A stretch of 64,000 nt of DNA from positions 234,088 to 298,087 of the forward strand of contig NZ_JNXG01000015.1 in the NCBI RefSeq assembly GCF_000717025.1. The letters are read 5' to 3'. Source of the DNA: Streptomyces atroolivaceus. Its GTDB lineage: Bacteria > Actinomycetota > Actinomycetes > Streptomycetales > Streptomycetaceae. Below, piece by piece: positions 54,844 through 63,400 of the stretch. The notes beneath the pieces are model-generated. The model was not told where the DNA came from, ran no database searches, and saw only the letters and a list, made by a program, of their open reading frames with translations. Every line of letters begins with the position of its first letter. Position 1 is the stretch's first letter. A program made the position numbers and the translations under genes.

Positions 54844-55623
54844 TCAGAGGTCGAGGTCGACGACCACCGGGGCGTGGTCGGAGGCTCCCTTGCCCTTGCG
54901 CTCCTCGCGGTCCACGTAGCTGTCCTTGACCGCCGCCGCGAAGGGGGCGTTGCCGTAGACGAGGTCGATGCGCATGCCCTTGTTCTTCGGGAAGCTGAGC
55001 TGGCGGTAGTCCCAGTAGGAGTAGGGGTGGTCGTACTTGAGGGGGCGCGGCACCACGTCGGAGAGCCCGCTCTCGCGCAGCGTGGCGAGCGCCTCCCGCT
55101 CGGCGGGGGTCACGTGGGTGGCGCCCACGAAGAGCGCCGGGTCCCAGACGTCCTCGTCCGTCGGGGCGATGTTGAAGTCGCCGAGGACCGCGAACGGCAG
55201 GGCGCCGGCCGCGTCCGCCGCGACGGCCTTCTGCAGGGCCTCCAGCCAGCGGAGCTTGTAGGCGTAGTGGTCGTGGGCGACCTCGCGGCCGTTGGGTACG
55301 TAGACCGACCAGACACGGGCGGGCCCGCAGGTCGCCGAGATCGCCCTCGGCTCCTGCACCCCCTCGTACTCCGGGCCGTCGGGCAGGCCCGTCACCACGT
55401 CCGCGAGGCCGACACGGGACAGCAGCGCCACGCCGTTCCACCGGCCGGTGGCGTTGACCGCGGACTCGTAGCCCAGCTCACGCAGCGCTTCGGCGGGAAA
55501 CTGCTCGAGGGTGCATTTGGTCTCCTGGATGCACAGCACGTCGGTGCCGCTGCTCTCCAGCCAGGCCAGCAGCCTCGGAAGCCGGGCGGTGATCGAATTG
55601 ACGTTCCACGTGGCGATGCGCAT
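54844..55623 (-). CDS. xthA: Exodeoxyribonuclease III
   Basis: A 259-residue AP endonuclease/3'-5' exonuclease for base excision repair. Family motifs: MRIATWNVNSI, CIQETK with metal ligand E34, FAVLGDFNIAP and the terminal GASDHAPV with the catalytic D-H pair. Length is typical. Confidence 0.93.
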   Translation of the reverse strand: MRIATWNVNSITARLPRLLAWLESSGTDVLCIQETKCTLEQFPAEALRELGYESAVNATGRWNGVALLSRVGLADVVTGLPDGPEYEGVQEPRAISATCGPARVWSVYVPNGREVAHDHYAYKLRWLEALQKAVAADAAGALPFAVLGDFNIAPTDEDVWDPALFVGATHVTPAEREALATLRESGLSDVVPRPLKYDHPYSYWDYRQLSFPKNKGMRIDLVYGNAPFAAAVKDSYVDREERKGKGASDHAPVVVDLDL

Positions 55624-55657
55624 GCAGCAAACCTAACCGCTCCCACTGACAGCCGGG

Positions 55658-56305
55658 TCAGAGACGGGTCGCGTCACCCGGGGCGAGCCGGCCGTGGTCC
55701 GCACCGCCCAGGGCGCCGATCTGCCTGTCGTAGATCGGGCGGGCGAGGTCGGTGAGCAGGGCGTCGTGGACGTCGATCGCACGGCGCGGCTTCACCTCGC
55801 GCACGTAGTCGATCACTTCCGAGATCTTGTTCCAGGGGGCCATGACCGGCAGCATCAGCGTGTCCACCGGGTGGTCGGGCACCGTGAGGGCGTCGCCGGG
55901 ATGGAAGACCGAACCGTCCACGAGGAAACCGATGTTGGTGACCCTGGGGATGTCCGGGTGGATCACCGCGTGCAGTTCACCGTGCACCTGTACCTCGAGC
56001 CCCGCGGCGGTGAACGTGTCGCCGTGGCCGACGGTGTGCACACGCCCCGGGAACGCGGCGGACACCTGCTCGGCGACACTGCGCAGGGTCCAGACCCGGG
56101 CGGCGGGGTTGGACTCCAGCGCGGCTCGCAGCCGGGACTCGTCGAAGTGGTCGGGGTGCTCGTGCGTCACCAGGATCGCGTCGGCACCGACCGCGGCGTC
56201 GTCCTCGGTGAATCCGCCGGGGTCGATGACGAGCGACTGCCCGTCCCGCTCCAGGCGGACACAGGAGTGGGTCTTCTTGGTGAGCGTGAGAGACGAAGCG
56301 TTCAT
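55658..56305 (-). CDS. MBL-fold metallohydrolase (UlaG-like)
   Basis: A 215-residue metallo-beta-lactamase-fold hydrolase with HEHPDHF (H48, H50, D52, H53), a later histidine (ELHAVIHPDIP) and FHPGDALT as the bridging aspartate. It is shorter than most lactonases and resembles the UlaG-like group with unknown substrates. It lies 12 bp after the PcaL gene on the same strand. Confidence 0.87.
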   Translation of the reverse strand: MNASSLTLTKKTHSCVRLERDGQSLVIDPGGFTEDDAAVGADAILVTHEHPDHFDESRLRAALESNPAARVWTLRSVAEQVSAAFPGRVHTVGHGDTFTAAGLEVQVHGELHAVIHPDIPRVTNIGFLVDGSVFHPGDALTVPDHPVDTLMLPVMAPWNKISEVIDYVREVKPRRAIDVHDALLTDLARPIYDRQIGALGGADHGRLAPGDATRL

Positions 56306-56317
56306 GCCCCCATCCTG

Positions 56318-57601
56318 CTACGCGGGCGGGGTCGTTTCCTCCTGGATCACGGACTGCGCGATCTCGAACGCCGCGCCTGCCGCCGGGATGCCGCAGTAGA
56401 CGGCGGTCTGGAGCAGCACCTCCTTGATCTCCACGGGCGTGAGCCCGTTGCGCAGCGCGGCCCTGACGTGCTGGGCGAGGCCGCCCAGGTGCCCGGAAGC
56501 GACCACCGCGGTGAGGGAGACGCAGCTGCGGGCTCTGCGGTCGAGGCCCTCCCGGCTCCAGACCTCACCCCAGGCGTAGCGGGTGAGGAGCTCCTGGAAG
56601 TCGTCGGTGAAGCCGTCGGACGCGGCGGACGCGGCGTCCACATGCGCGTCGCCCAGCACCTCCCGCCGCACCTTCATCCCGCGGTCGTACCGGTCGTCGG
56701 GCCCTGCCGGGGAAGCGTCGGGCAGGTAGGCCGCGGGGGCTATCTCCGCGACGGGGACGACCGGGGCGAACGGGGCGGCGAAGCCCGGGGGCGGCGGTAC
56801 GGGCGTCGACGCCAGGGTGTCCTGCCAGGCGGTCGAGAAGTGCATGAGCAGCAGGTCGGTGACCGCGGCCGGCTGTTCGACCGGGGCGAGGTGGGAGGCT
56901 CCGGGGACGAGGGCGAGCCGGGCGTCCGGGATGCCCGCGACCAGGGTCCGCGCCTCGGCTGGGCCCGTGACCTCGTCCTCGGCCCCGACCAGGACGAGGG
57001 TCGGCACCCCGATGCGGGGGAGCTCCGCACGGATGTCGAAGGCGGCCAGGGCCTCGCAGGAGGCGATGTAGCAGCCGGGGTCGGTGGTACGGACCATCTG
57101 GACGGCCCATTCCACGATGGCCGGCTGGGCCGCCGCGAAGCCGGGGGTGAACCAGCGTTCCGGGGATGTGCGGGCGATCGGCTCCAGGCCGTTGCTGCGG
57201 ACGATCACCCCGCGCTGGCGGAACTCGTCGGCGGTGCCGAAGCGCGGCGACGCGGCGACGAGCGCCAGGGCGGCGACCCGGTGCGGGTGGCGCAGTGCGA
57301 GGTCGGCACCGACGGCGCCGCCGATGGAACAGCCCGCGTATCCGAAGCGCTGGACGCCGACGCTGTCCAGGGTGGCGAGGAGGCGGTCGGCGAGGTCGGT
57401 GACCGCGGAGGCGGGATGAGCCGGGGCTCCGCCGTGCCCGGGGAGGTCGTAGCGGAAGATTCTCCAGTGCTTGGACAGCTCGGGTATCTGGCGGTCCCAC
57501 ATGTGCCAGGTGGTGCCCAGGGAGGGCCCGATCACCAGGACCGGAGCGTCTTCTGGCCCGTCAAAGCGGTATTGCATGGTGTTCGGCAGTGTCTCGCTCA
57601 C
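56318..57601 (-). CDS. pcaL: PcaL: fused 3-oxoadipate enol-lactonase / 4-carboxymuconolactone decarboxylase
   Basis: A 427-residue bifunctional enzyme of the protocatechuate branch of the beta-ketoadipate pathway. Residues about 1-260 are an alpha/beta hydrolase (PcaD part, nucleophile S92 in AGCSIGG, histidine in PGASHLAP). Residues about 300-420 are a PcaC-type decarboxylase domain (RYDRGMKVRREVLGDAHVDA, RARSCVSLTAVVASGHLGGL). A Pro-rich linker joins them. The fusion is known in Streptomyces and Rhodococcus. No other pca genes are nearby. The start is GTG. Confidence 0.92.
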   Translation of the reverse strand: MSETLPNTMQYRFDGPEDAPVLVIGPSLGTTWHMWDRQIPELSKHWRIFRYDLPGHGGAPAHPASAVTDLADRLLATLDSVGVQRFGYAGCSIGGAVGADLALRHPHRVAALALVAASPRFGTADEFRQRGVIVRSNGLEPIARTSPERWFTPGFAAAQPAIVEWAVQMVRTTDPGCYIASCEALAAFDIRAELPRIGVPTLVLVGAEDEVTGPAEARTLVAGIPDARLALVPGASHLAPVEQPAAVTDLLLMHFSTAWQDTLASTPVPPPPGFAAPFAPVVPVAEIAPAAYLPDASPAGPDDRYDRGMKVRREVLGDAHVDAASAASDGFTDDFQELLTRYAWGEVWSREGLDRRARSCVSLTAVVASGHLGGLAQHVRAALRNGLTPVEIKEVLLQTAVYCGIPAAGAAFEIAQSVIQEETTPPA

Positions 57602-57774
57602 CCGCTAGACCCTCTCATCTCCCACAATCCCGCACAGCTCCGGGTAGGACCTGGCGGCTCCCGCCCTGGTCCGCGTACCAGGTGCGCCCTGGACTTCGGT
57701 CGCCCCTCTCCCCCGGTGCGGTGGTCCCCACCCGGCCGGTCCTCCACAGCCGCCGTGCCTGCTGTCGGCCGGCG

Positions 57775-58581
57775 TCACCAGCTCCCTGGCAGAGGCTGCC
57801 CGGACTGCTCGACGGGGAGCAGGTGCGGGCGTTTGGCGGTGCGTCGGTCACCGGAGGAACGGCCCCGGAGGCGGCGTTCGATCCAGGGGCCCAGGAAGGT
57901 GGCGATCCAGCGGAGCTCGGTGGCCACGGCCCGGAGCCGGTGCGGGGCGGGGAGGTCAGGCAGGGGTTCGGCCCAGGAGGCGTCGGCTCCGGGCAGGGCG
58001 AGGGCGTGGGCGAAGGCGTCGGCGATGCGCTGGTGACCGAGGGGGCCTGCGTGGAGCCGGTCGGCGCACCAGAGCCGGGGGTCGGTGAGGGCGGGGAGGC
58101 CCTCGGTCTCGGCGACCAGGACACCGTGGCGGTGGGCGGCCGCGCGGATCCGGGTGTTGAGGGCGGTGACCCTGGGGGCCAGTGGACGGGCGAGCGGGGC
58201 GATGGCGGAGATGTCGGGGTAGGTGACGGTGGCGACCCGGGCGCCGGACGCCGTGAGCGCCGCGAACATCGCCTCCAGGTGGCCGGCCACCTCGTCGGCG
58301 TCGAAGGCGGGCCGGATCAGGTCGTTCATCCCCGCGACGACGGTCGCGAGGTCCGGCCCGCACTCCAGTGCGGCGGGAAGCTGTTCGGCGCGCACCTGGG
58401 CCGCGGTCCGGCCTCGCACGGCGAGGTTGGCGTAACCGAGTCCGGGACCGGTCACCGCGACTCGTTCCGCGAGGCGGTCCGCCCAGCCGCGCAGGCCGGT
58501 GACGTCGTCGCCGTCGCCGACGCCTTCGGTCTGACTGTCGCCCAGGGCGACGTAACGCTCGTAACGGATGCCGTCAGTCAT
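57775..58581 (-). CDS. SGNH/GDSL hydrolase
   Basis: A 268-residue esterase-like enzyme with the four SGNH blocks: ALGDSQTEG (Ser), glycine in YANLAVRGR, VAGMNDL (Asn) and DRLHAGPLGHQ (Asp, His). It has no signal peptide, so it probably acts in the cytoplasm. The C-terminal 50 residues are basic and Arg-rich. ATG 58581 begins the domain. Confidence 0.9.
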   Translation of the reverse strand: MTDGIRYERYVALGDSQTEGVGDGDDVTGLRGWADRLAERVAVTGPGLGYANLAVRGRTAAQVRAEQLPAALECGPDLATVVAGMNDLIRPAFDADEVAGHLEAMFAALTASGARVATVTYPDISAIAPLARPLAPRVTALNTRIRAAAHRHGVLVAETEGLPALTDPRLWCADRLHAGPLGHQRIADAFAHALALPGADASWAEPLPDLPAPHRLRAVATELRWIATFLGPWIERRLRGRSSGDRRTAKRPHLLPVEQSGQPLPGSW

Positions 58582-58863
58582 ACGGGGCCTTCCGGGTGCG
58601 GGCACAGGGTGTCCCGGTCAGAGGTCGGGGGCGGTCCGTCGCCGGTCGACGACGGCCAGCACCCGTTGGCACCAGCGCAGGTTCTCCACCGAGGGGCGCG
58701 CGCAGTCGTCCCGGGGGCGCGACGGACCGCGTGCCGCGGCTGCGTGAGCGGGGGCGTGCGAGGAGCGAAAGAAACTTCGGCCGGAGGTGAATCCTTTTCG
58801 GACCCCCCCGCCTCTTATCCGTGTACCGGCCGAACGGGCCGGCAGAACCGGGAGGCAACACCC

Positions 58864-58953
58864 ATGATGACCACAGTCCTCGTAGTGATCGGAGTCCTGC
58901 TCGTGGGCGCGTGCAGCTGGCACCTGCTGCGGCGCTACAAGAGCCGAAGCTGA
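58864..58953 (+). CDS. 29-aa single-helix membrane peptide
   Basis: ATG 58864 is preceded by GGGAGG at ideal spacing (8 bases). The peptide is one hydrophobic helix (VLVVIGVLLVGACSWHLL) with a basic end (RRYKSRS), so it would lie N-out/C-in. It is 43 bp upstream of the ECF sigma gene on the same strand and probably co-transcribed. The function is unknown; it could be a small regulator of the sigma system. Confidence 0.7.
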   Translation: MMTTVLVVIGVLLVGACSWHLLRRYKSRS

Positions 58954-58996
58954 CCAGTCGCCTGCGCGCGGGGCGCCTTCCGGGTATGAGTAGCAC

Positions 58997-59596
58997 ATGA
59001 AACCACGCTTCCCCTGGCCGGACGAGCGGCTGATCAAGGCCGCTCAGGACGGCGACGTCACCTCGCTGACCACCGTCGTCATGGAATCGCAGCCTCATGT
59101 GCGCAAGTTCGCCATCTCGCTGTGCGCCTCGCCGCAGGACGCGGAGGACGCGGCGCAGGAGGCGCTGATCATCCTCTACCGGAAGATCGGCACCTTGCGG
59201 GCCACCGGCGCGCTCGCTTCGTGGATGTTCCGGATCGTGCGCAACGAATGCCTCCGGCAGGTACGGCTGCTCGTCCCGCAGAGGGCCGACGCGTCCGCCG
59301 AACCGGAGGCGTCCGCGGAGCAGTCCGCAGAGGACGCGGTACTGCACAGGATGGAGGTGGAGCGGATCGCGGCCGCGGTCAGCGCACTTCCCCGTGACCA
59401 GCGGCAGATCCTGATCATGCGTGACATCCAGGGCCTGCCCGGCAAGACCGTCGCCCACTCGCTCGGGTTGAGCAACGCCGCGATGAAGTCACGGCTGCAC
59501 AGAGCACGTACAGCACTGCGCCATTCACTGACAGCGACCGACCAGGCGCAGGATCAGGCCATAGACCAGCCAGTGGGAGGAGACCCACGACCGTGA
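58997..59596 (+). CDS. ECF RNA polymerase sigma factor
   Basis: A 199-residue sigma-70 family ECF protein. Region 2 contains AEDAAQEALIILYRKIGTL and WMFRIVRNECLRQVR; region 4 contains LPRDQRQILIMRDIQGLPGKTVAHSLGLSNAAMKSRLHRAR. The linker is Ala/Glu-rich. No classical anti-sigma (ZAS) gene follows; instead a translationally coupled membrane protein does. A small membrane peptide gene precedes it. Confidence 0.93.
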   Translation: MKPRFPWPDERLIKAAQDGDVTSLTTVVMESQPHVRKFAISLCASPQDAEDAAQEALIILYRKIGTLRATGALASWMFRIVRNECLRQVRLLVPQRADASAEPEASAEQSAEDAVLHRMEVERIAAAVSALPRDQRQILIMRDIQGLPGKTVAHSLGLSNAAMKSRLHRARTALRHSLTATDQAQDQAIDQPVGGDPRP

Positions 59597-59970
59597 ACAC
59601 CGTGAACCTCGTGAAGCCCGCGCAGAGCGAGAAGGCCCCCGCTCAGTCCGGGGCGCCCGCGATGAACTTCGCCAGCAAGTCCGTCCCGCGCCACCTGGCG
59701 CGTGGCGCCATCGGCTTCGGGCTGATCATCGGCTCGATCGCCCTGGTTCCCGTCGCCGGGCCTGCCACGCTGCTGGCGGCCCCGTTGGCACTGATCGCCT
59801 TCCGTGGCTGCCCCACCTGCTGGATGGTCGGCCTGGCGCAGACCATCTCCCGCGGGCGGCTGGAACGCCAGTGCGTGGACGGCGTCTGCACCCTGACCAA
59901 GGCGCACCCCGCGACGGATGCCGCGCACGGGCCTGCAGCAGACAGTGACGTCCCGGCCGCTTCCCGGTGA
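59593..59970 (+). CDS. Membrane protein with CxxC motif coupled to the ECF sigma factor
   Basis: A 125-residue protein. Its GTG overlaps the sigma stop (GTGA). A basic N-terminus leads into two short membrane helices (AIGFGLIIGSIALVPVAG, TLLAAPLALIAF), then GCPTCWMVGLAQTI and a tail with QCVDGVCTL. The layout resembles the DUF2892/YgaP-type inner-membrane domain. The cysteines suggest a thiol or metal sensor. Its position makes it a candidate anti-sigma factor or the regulon's effector. Confidence 0.82.
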   Translation: MNTVNLVKPAQSEKAPAQSGAPAMNFASKSVPRHLARGAIGFGLIIGSIALVPVAGPATLLAAPLALIAFRGCPTCWMVGLAQTISRGRLERQCVDGVCTLTKAHPATDAAHGPAADSDVPAASR

Positions 59971-60088
59971 CCAGGGCCCGGCCTCTCCCCCGGACCGCGA
60001 GCACGGGAACGCCCGCTCCGTGAGAGTTCGGAGGCTTCAACCCCCCGAGGGCTTCGGCCCGCCGGCCCGGTTCGGTCTCCTCCCTCAT

Positions 60089-60127
60089 GCCTCCCGGCCC
60101 GGGAGTGGCGTCACCGGGCCGGGAGGC
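60089..60127. terminator. Terminator after the sigma operon
   Basis: Perfect 14-bp stem gcctcccggcccgg / ccgggccgggaggc with an 11-base loop, about 120 bp after the last sigma-operon gene. Confidence 0.82.
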
Positions 60128-60270
60128 ACCGGGGCGCCGTCCGCACGGGACGAACGCCGAGGATTCCGATCACGCTCCGCGCAATACTCCACGGCGGCCG
60201 GAGCCGTGCGGAGACCAAGGTGGTACCGCCAGGCAAGGAAGAGGTGAACGATTACCCGGAAAATCAATTC

Positions 60271-60324
60271 CCCATACCAATGCCATGGTAATTGGTTTAC
60301 GAAGCGCAACCTCGGTGCTAGGGT
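60271..60324 (+). promoter_or_regulatory. Putative PKS promoter with adjacent inverted repeat
   Basis: A -35-like TTTACG (60296-60301) and -10-like TAGGGT (60319-60324) have 17-bp spacing, about 80 bp before the PKS start. Immediately upstream is TACCA-ATGCCA-TGGTA within an ACCAAT...ATTGGT repeat, a possible activator or repressor site. The stretch is much AT-richer than its surroundings. Confidence 0.55.
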
Positions 60325-60403
60325 CCAATTCGAGATAGCATCGGGCTGGGCCGCCTAGTCGGCAGCGCCGTTGTTCGTGCTTCACGGGGGGAGCAAGAGG
60401 ACC

Positions 60404-63400
60404 ATGATCCGCCATGCCCGGATTAAGGCAGCAGCACCGCCATCAGACAGTGCGACACGAAGATCGTCCGGCGGTTCTGCGGAAAACCTGGAACAGCCGG
60501 ACCGGGATGGACAGACGCAGTTCGACGACCGGACAGTTGCCGTCGTCGGACTTTCCTGCCGCTTTCCGGGCGCGACGAACCCGGCCGAGTTATGGGACCT
60601 CCTCAGGCACGGCCGCGATGCCATAGCGGATCCACCCGCGGATCGCGCACACCTTGCCGCTCCGGGTGACGGGACGCCGCTCCCTGGCGGTTTCCTCCCT
60701 GAGGTCGACACCTTCGACGCCGAATTCTTCGGCATATCCCCGCGTGAAGCCGCCGCGATGGACCCGCAGCAGCGGCTCGTACTCGAACTCGCCTGGGAGG
60801 CGCTGGAGGACGCCGGCACCGTCCCGGCCACGCTCGCCGGCACGGCCACCGGCGTCTTCGTCGGCGCCATCGCCGACGACTACGCCACCCTCACGCACGC
60901 GGCCGGCCCCGACGCCACCTCCGCGCACACGGTGACCGGGTTGCACCGCGGCATCATCGCCAACCGGGTCTCGTACGTCCTCGGCCTGCAGGGCCCCAGC
61001 ATGGTGGTCGACACAGCCCAGTCGTCCTCGCTGGTCGCAGTACACCTGGCCTGCCAGAGCCTGCTCCGCGGGGAGTCCGTCGTGGCGCTGGCCGGCGGCG
61101 TCAACCTCAACCTCGCACCGGAGAGCACCCACGCCCTGGCAGCCTTCGGCAGCCTCTCGCCCGACGGCCGATGTCACGCCCTCGACGCCCGGGCGAACGG
61201 CTACGTCCGGGGTGAGGGCGGCGGAGTCGTGGCGCTGAAACTCCTCAGCCGGGCCAAGGCCGACGGGGACCGCATCCACTGTCTGCTGCACGGTGGCGCC
61301 ATAGGCAGCGACGGCGCAAGTGACACCCTTCCCACTCCCGACGGGAAAGCCCAGGAACGCGTCATACGCGCTGCCTGGGCAAACGCGCGTATACCGCTGG
61401 AACAAGCACAGTACGTCGAAATCCACGGATCGGGCACGCGAGTCGGCGACCCCATAGAAGCTTCGGCTCTGGGCGCTGTTTTCGCATCATCCCGTACATC
61501 GGAGAATCCACTCGGGATCGGTTCGGTCAAGACGAACATCGGACACCTCGAAGGCGCTGCGGGCATTGCTGGGCTCCTCAAGACCATTCTCTGTCTCAAA
61601 GAGCGGGAACTCGTCCCGACCTTGAACTACCGGACCCCCAATCCGCAGATACCGTTCACCGATCTACGGCTCGCCGCCGTCACCGGAACCGGGCCGTGGC
61701 CGAATCCCGACGGGCCACTCGTCGCGGGTGTGACATCGGTCGGAATGGGCGGCACCAACTGTCATCTGGTGCTCGGCGAGTGGCAGGCCGAGGCCGCCCC
61801 GACCGCAGAGAACCCACCAGGGCATCCTGGAGAATCGGATGAATGCGATTCTGTCGCCTGGGTGCTTTCGGGACGCGGTGACAAAGCGCTGCGTGCCCAG
61901 GCGGCCCGTCTGCGCGAGCACCTCGCGGCGCACCCGGATCTCGGCGCCTCCGAGGTCGCCCGGGCCCTCGCTCACGACCGCACCGCCTTCACCCACCGGG
62001 CCGTCCTCGTCGGAGCCGGCCGGAACGACCTGCTGACGGCCCTGGACGCGGTCGCCGACGCCCGGGTCACCCATGCCGCGGTCGAGGGCAGCGGTCGACG
62101 GCCCCTCCGCGAAGCGGTGTTCGTCTTCCCGGGCCAGGGCTCGCAGTGGGCCGGGATGGCGGCGGAGCTCCTCGACAGCGCGCCCGTCTTCGCCCGGGTC
62201 GTCGGGGACTGCGAGCGCGCGCTGCGCCCGTACCGCGACTGGTCGCTCACCGATGTGCTGCGCGGACGCCCCGGCGCACCGGCCCTCGATCGCGACGACG
62301 TCGTGCAACCCGCCCTGTGGGCGGTGATGGTGGGGCTGGCCGCACTGTGGCGGGCGGCGGGTGTAGAACCGGCCGCGGTCGTCGGTCACTCGCAGGGCGA
62401 GATCGCCGCCGCCACCGTCAGCGGCGCCCTCGGCCTGGACGACGCTGCCCGGCTGATCGCCGTACGAAGCGCCGCCCTGAGCTCACTGGCAGGGCGAGGC
62501 GGGGGCATGCTCACCGTGTCGCTCCCCGCCGACCGGATCCACGACGCCATCGCCGAAGACCCGCGGTTGAGCGTGGCCGCCGTCAACTCGCCCGGTATGA
62601 CCGTGGTGGCCGGTGACGGGGCCGCCCTGGACGCACTGGCCGCACGCTACGGCGAGGACGTCCGCACCCGGCGCGTCCCGGTCGCCTACGCCTCGCACAG
62701 CCCGCACGTCGATGCCGTACGCGACACGCTCCGGGCCGACCTCGCCGGGATCGCACCGCGCACCGGGGACGTGCCCCTGCACTCCACCGTGACCGCCACG
62801 GCGGTGGACGGCTCCGAACTGGACGTCGACTACTGGTACCGCAACCTGCGGGAACCCGTGCAGTTCGAACCTGTCGTGCGGGCACTGCTCGACGCGGGGC
62901 ACGAGCTGTTCATCGAGATGAGCCCGCACCCCGTGCTGGCGCTCGCCGTGCAGCAGACGGCAGAGGCCGCGGACGTATCGGTCACCGCGCTCGGCACCCT
63001 GCGCCGCGGGGAGGGTGGCCCGCAGCGGCTGCTGCTCGCGTTCGGCGAGGCGTTCTGCCATGGCGCGGCGGTGGACTGGTCCGCCTTCCTGCCCGCGGGC
63101 ACCGCCCGCGCCGAGCTGCCGACGTACGCCTTCCAGCGGCGCCGCCACTGGATCTCCGGGCAGCCCGGAGCCGCCAGAGCTCTACCGGCACCGCAGACCA
63201 CGGCGCCCCCGGAGGTCAGTGCCGAGGGACACGAGGCCGAGCCGTCCGGCTCGTTGGCCGGACCGGCCGCCCTGGAGCTGGTCAGGGCACACACCGCCGC
63301 CGTTCTCGGATACGACTCCGCCGCCGAGATCGAACCACGCCGGACGTTCAAGGAGCTGGGGATCGACTCGGCGATGGCCGTCGAGCTGCGCAACCGGCTC

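Larger units (their letters stand above)
59971..60403. other. Intergenic region with terminator and PKS promoter
   Basis: 433 bp. It contains the terminator at 60089-60127 and an AT-rich promoter stretch at 60255-60345. No gene is supported. Confidence 0.7.

Noticed and set aside
55694..58036. 780-codon open frame opposite the MBL, PcaL and SGNH genes
   Set aside because: It spans three unrelated, fully motif-supported genes in antisense and has no ribosome-binding site.
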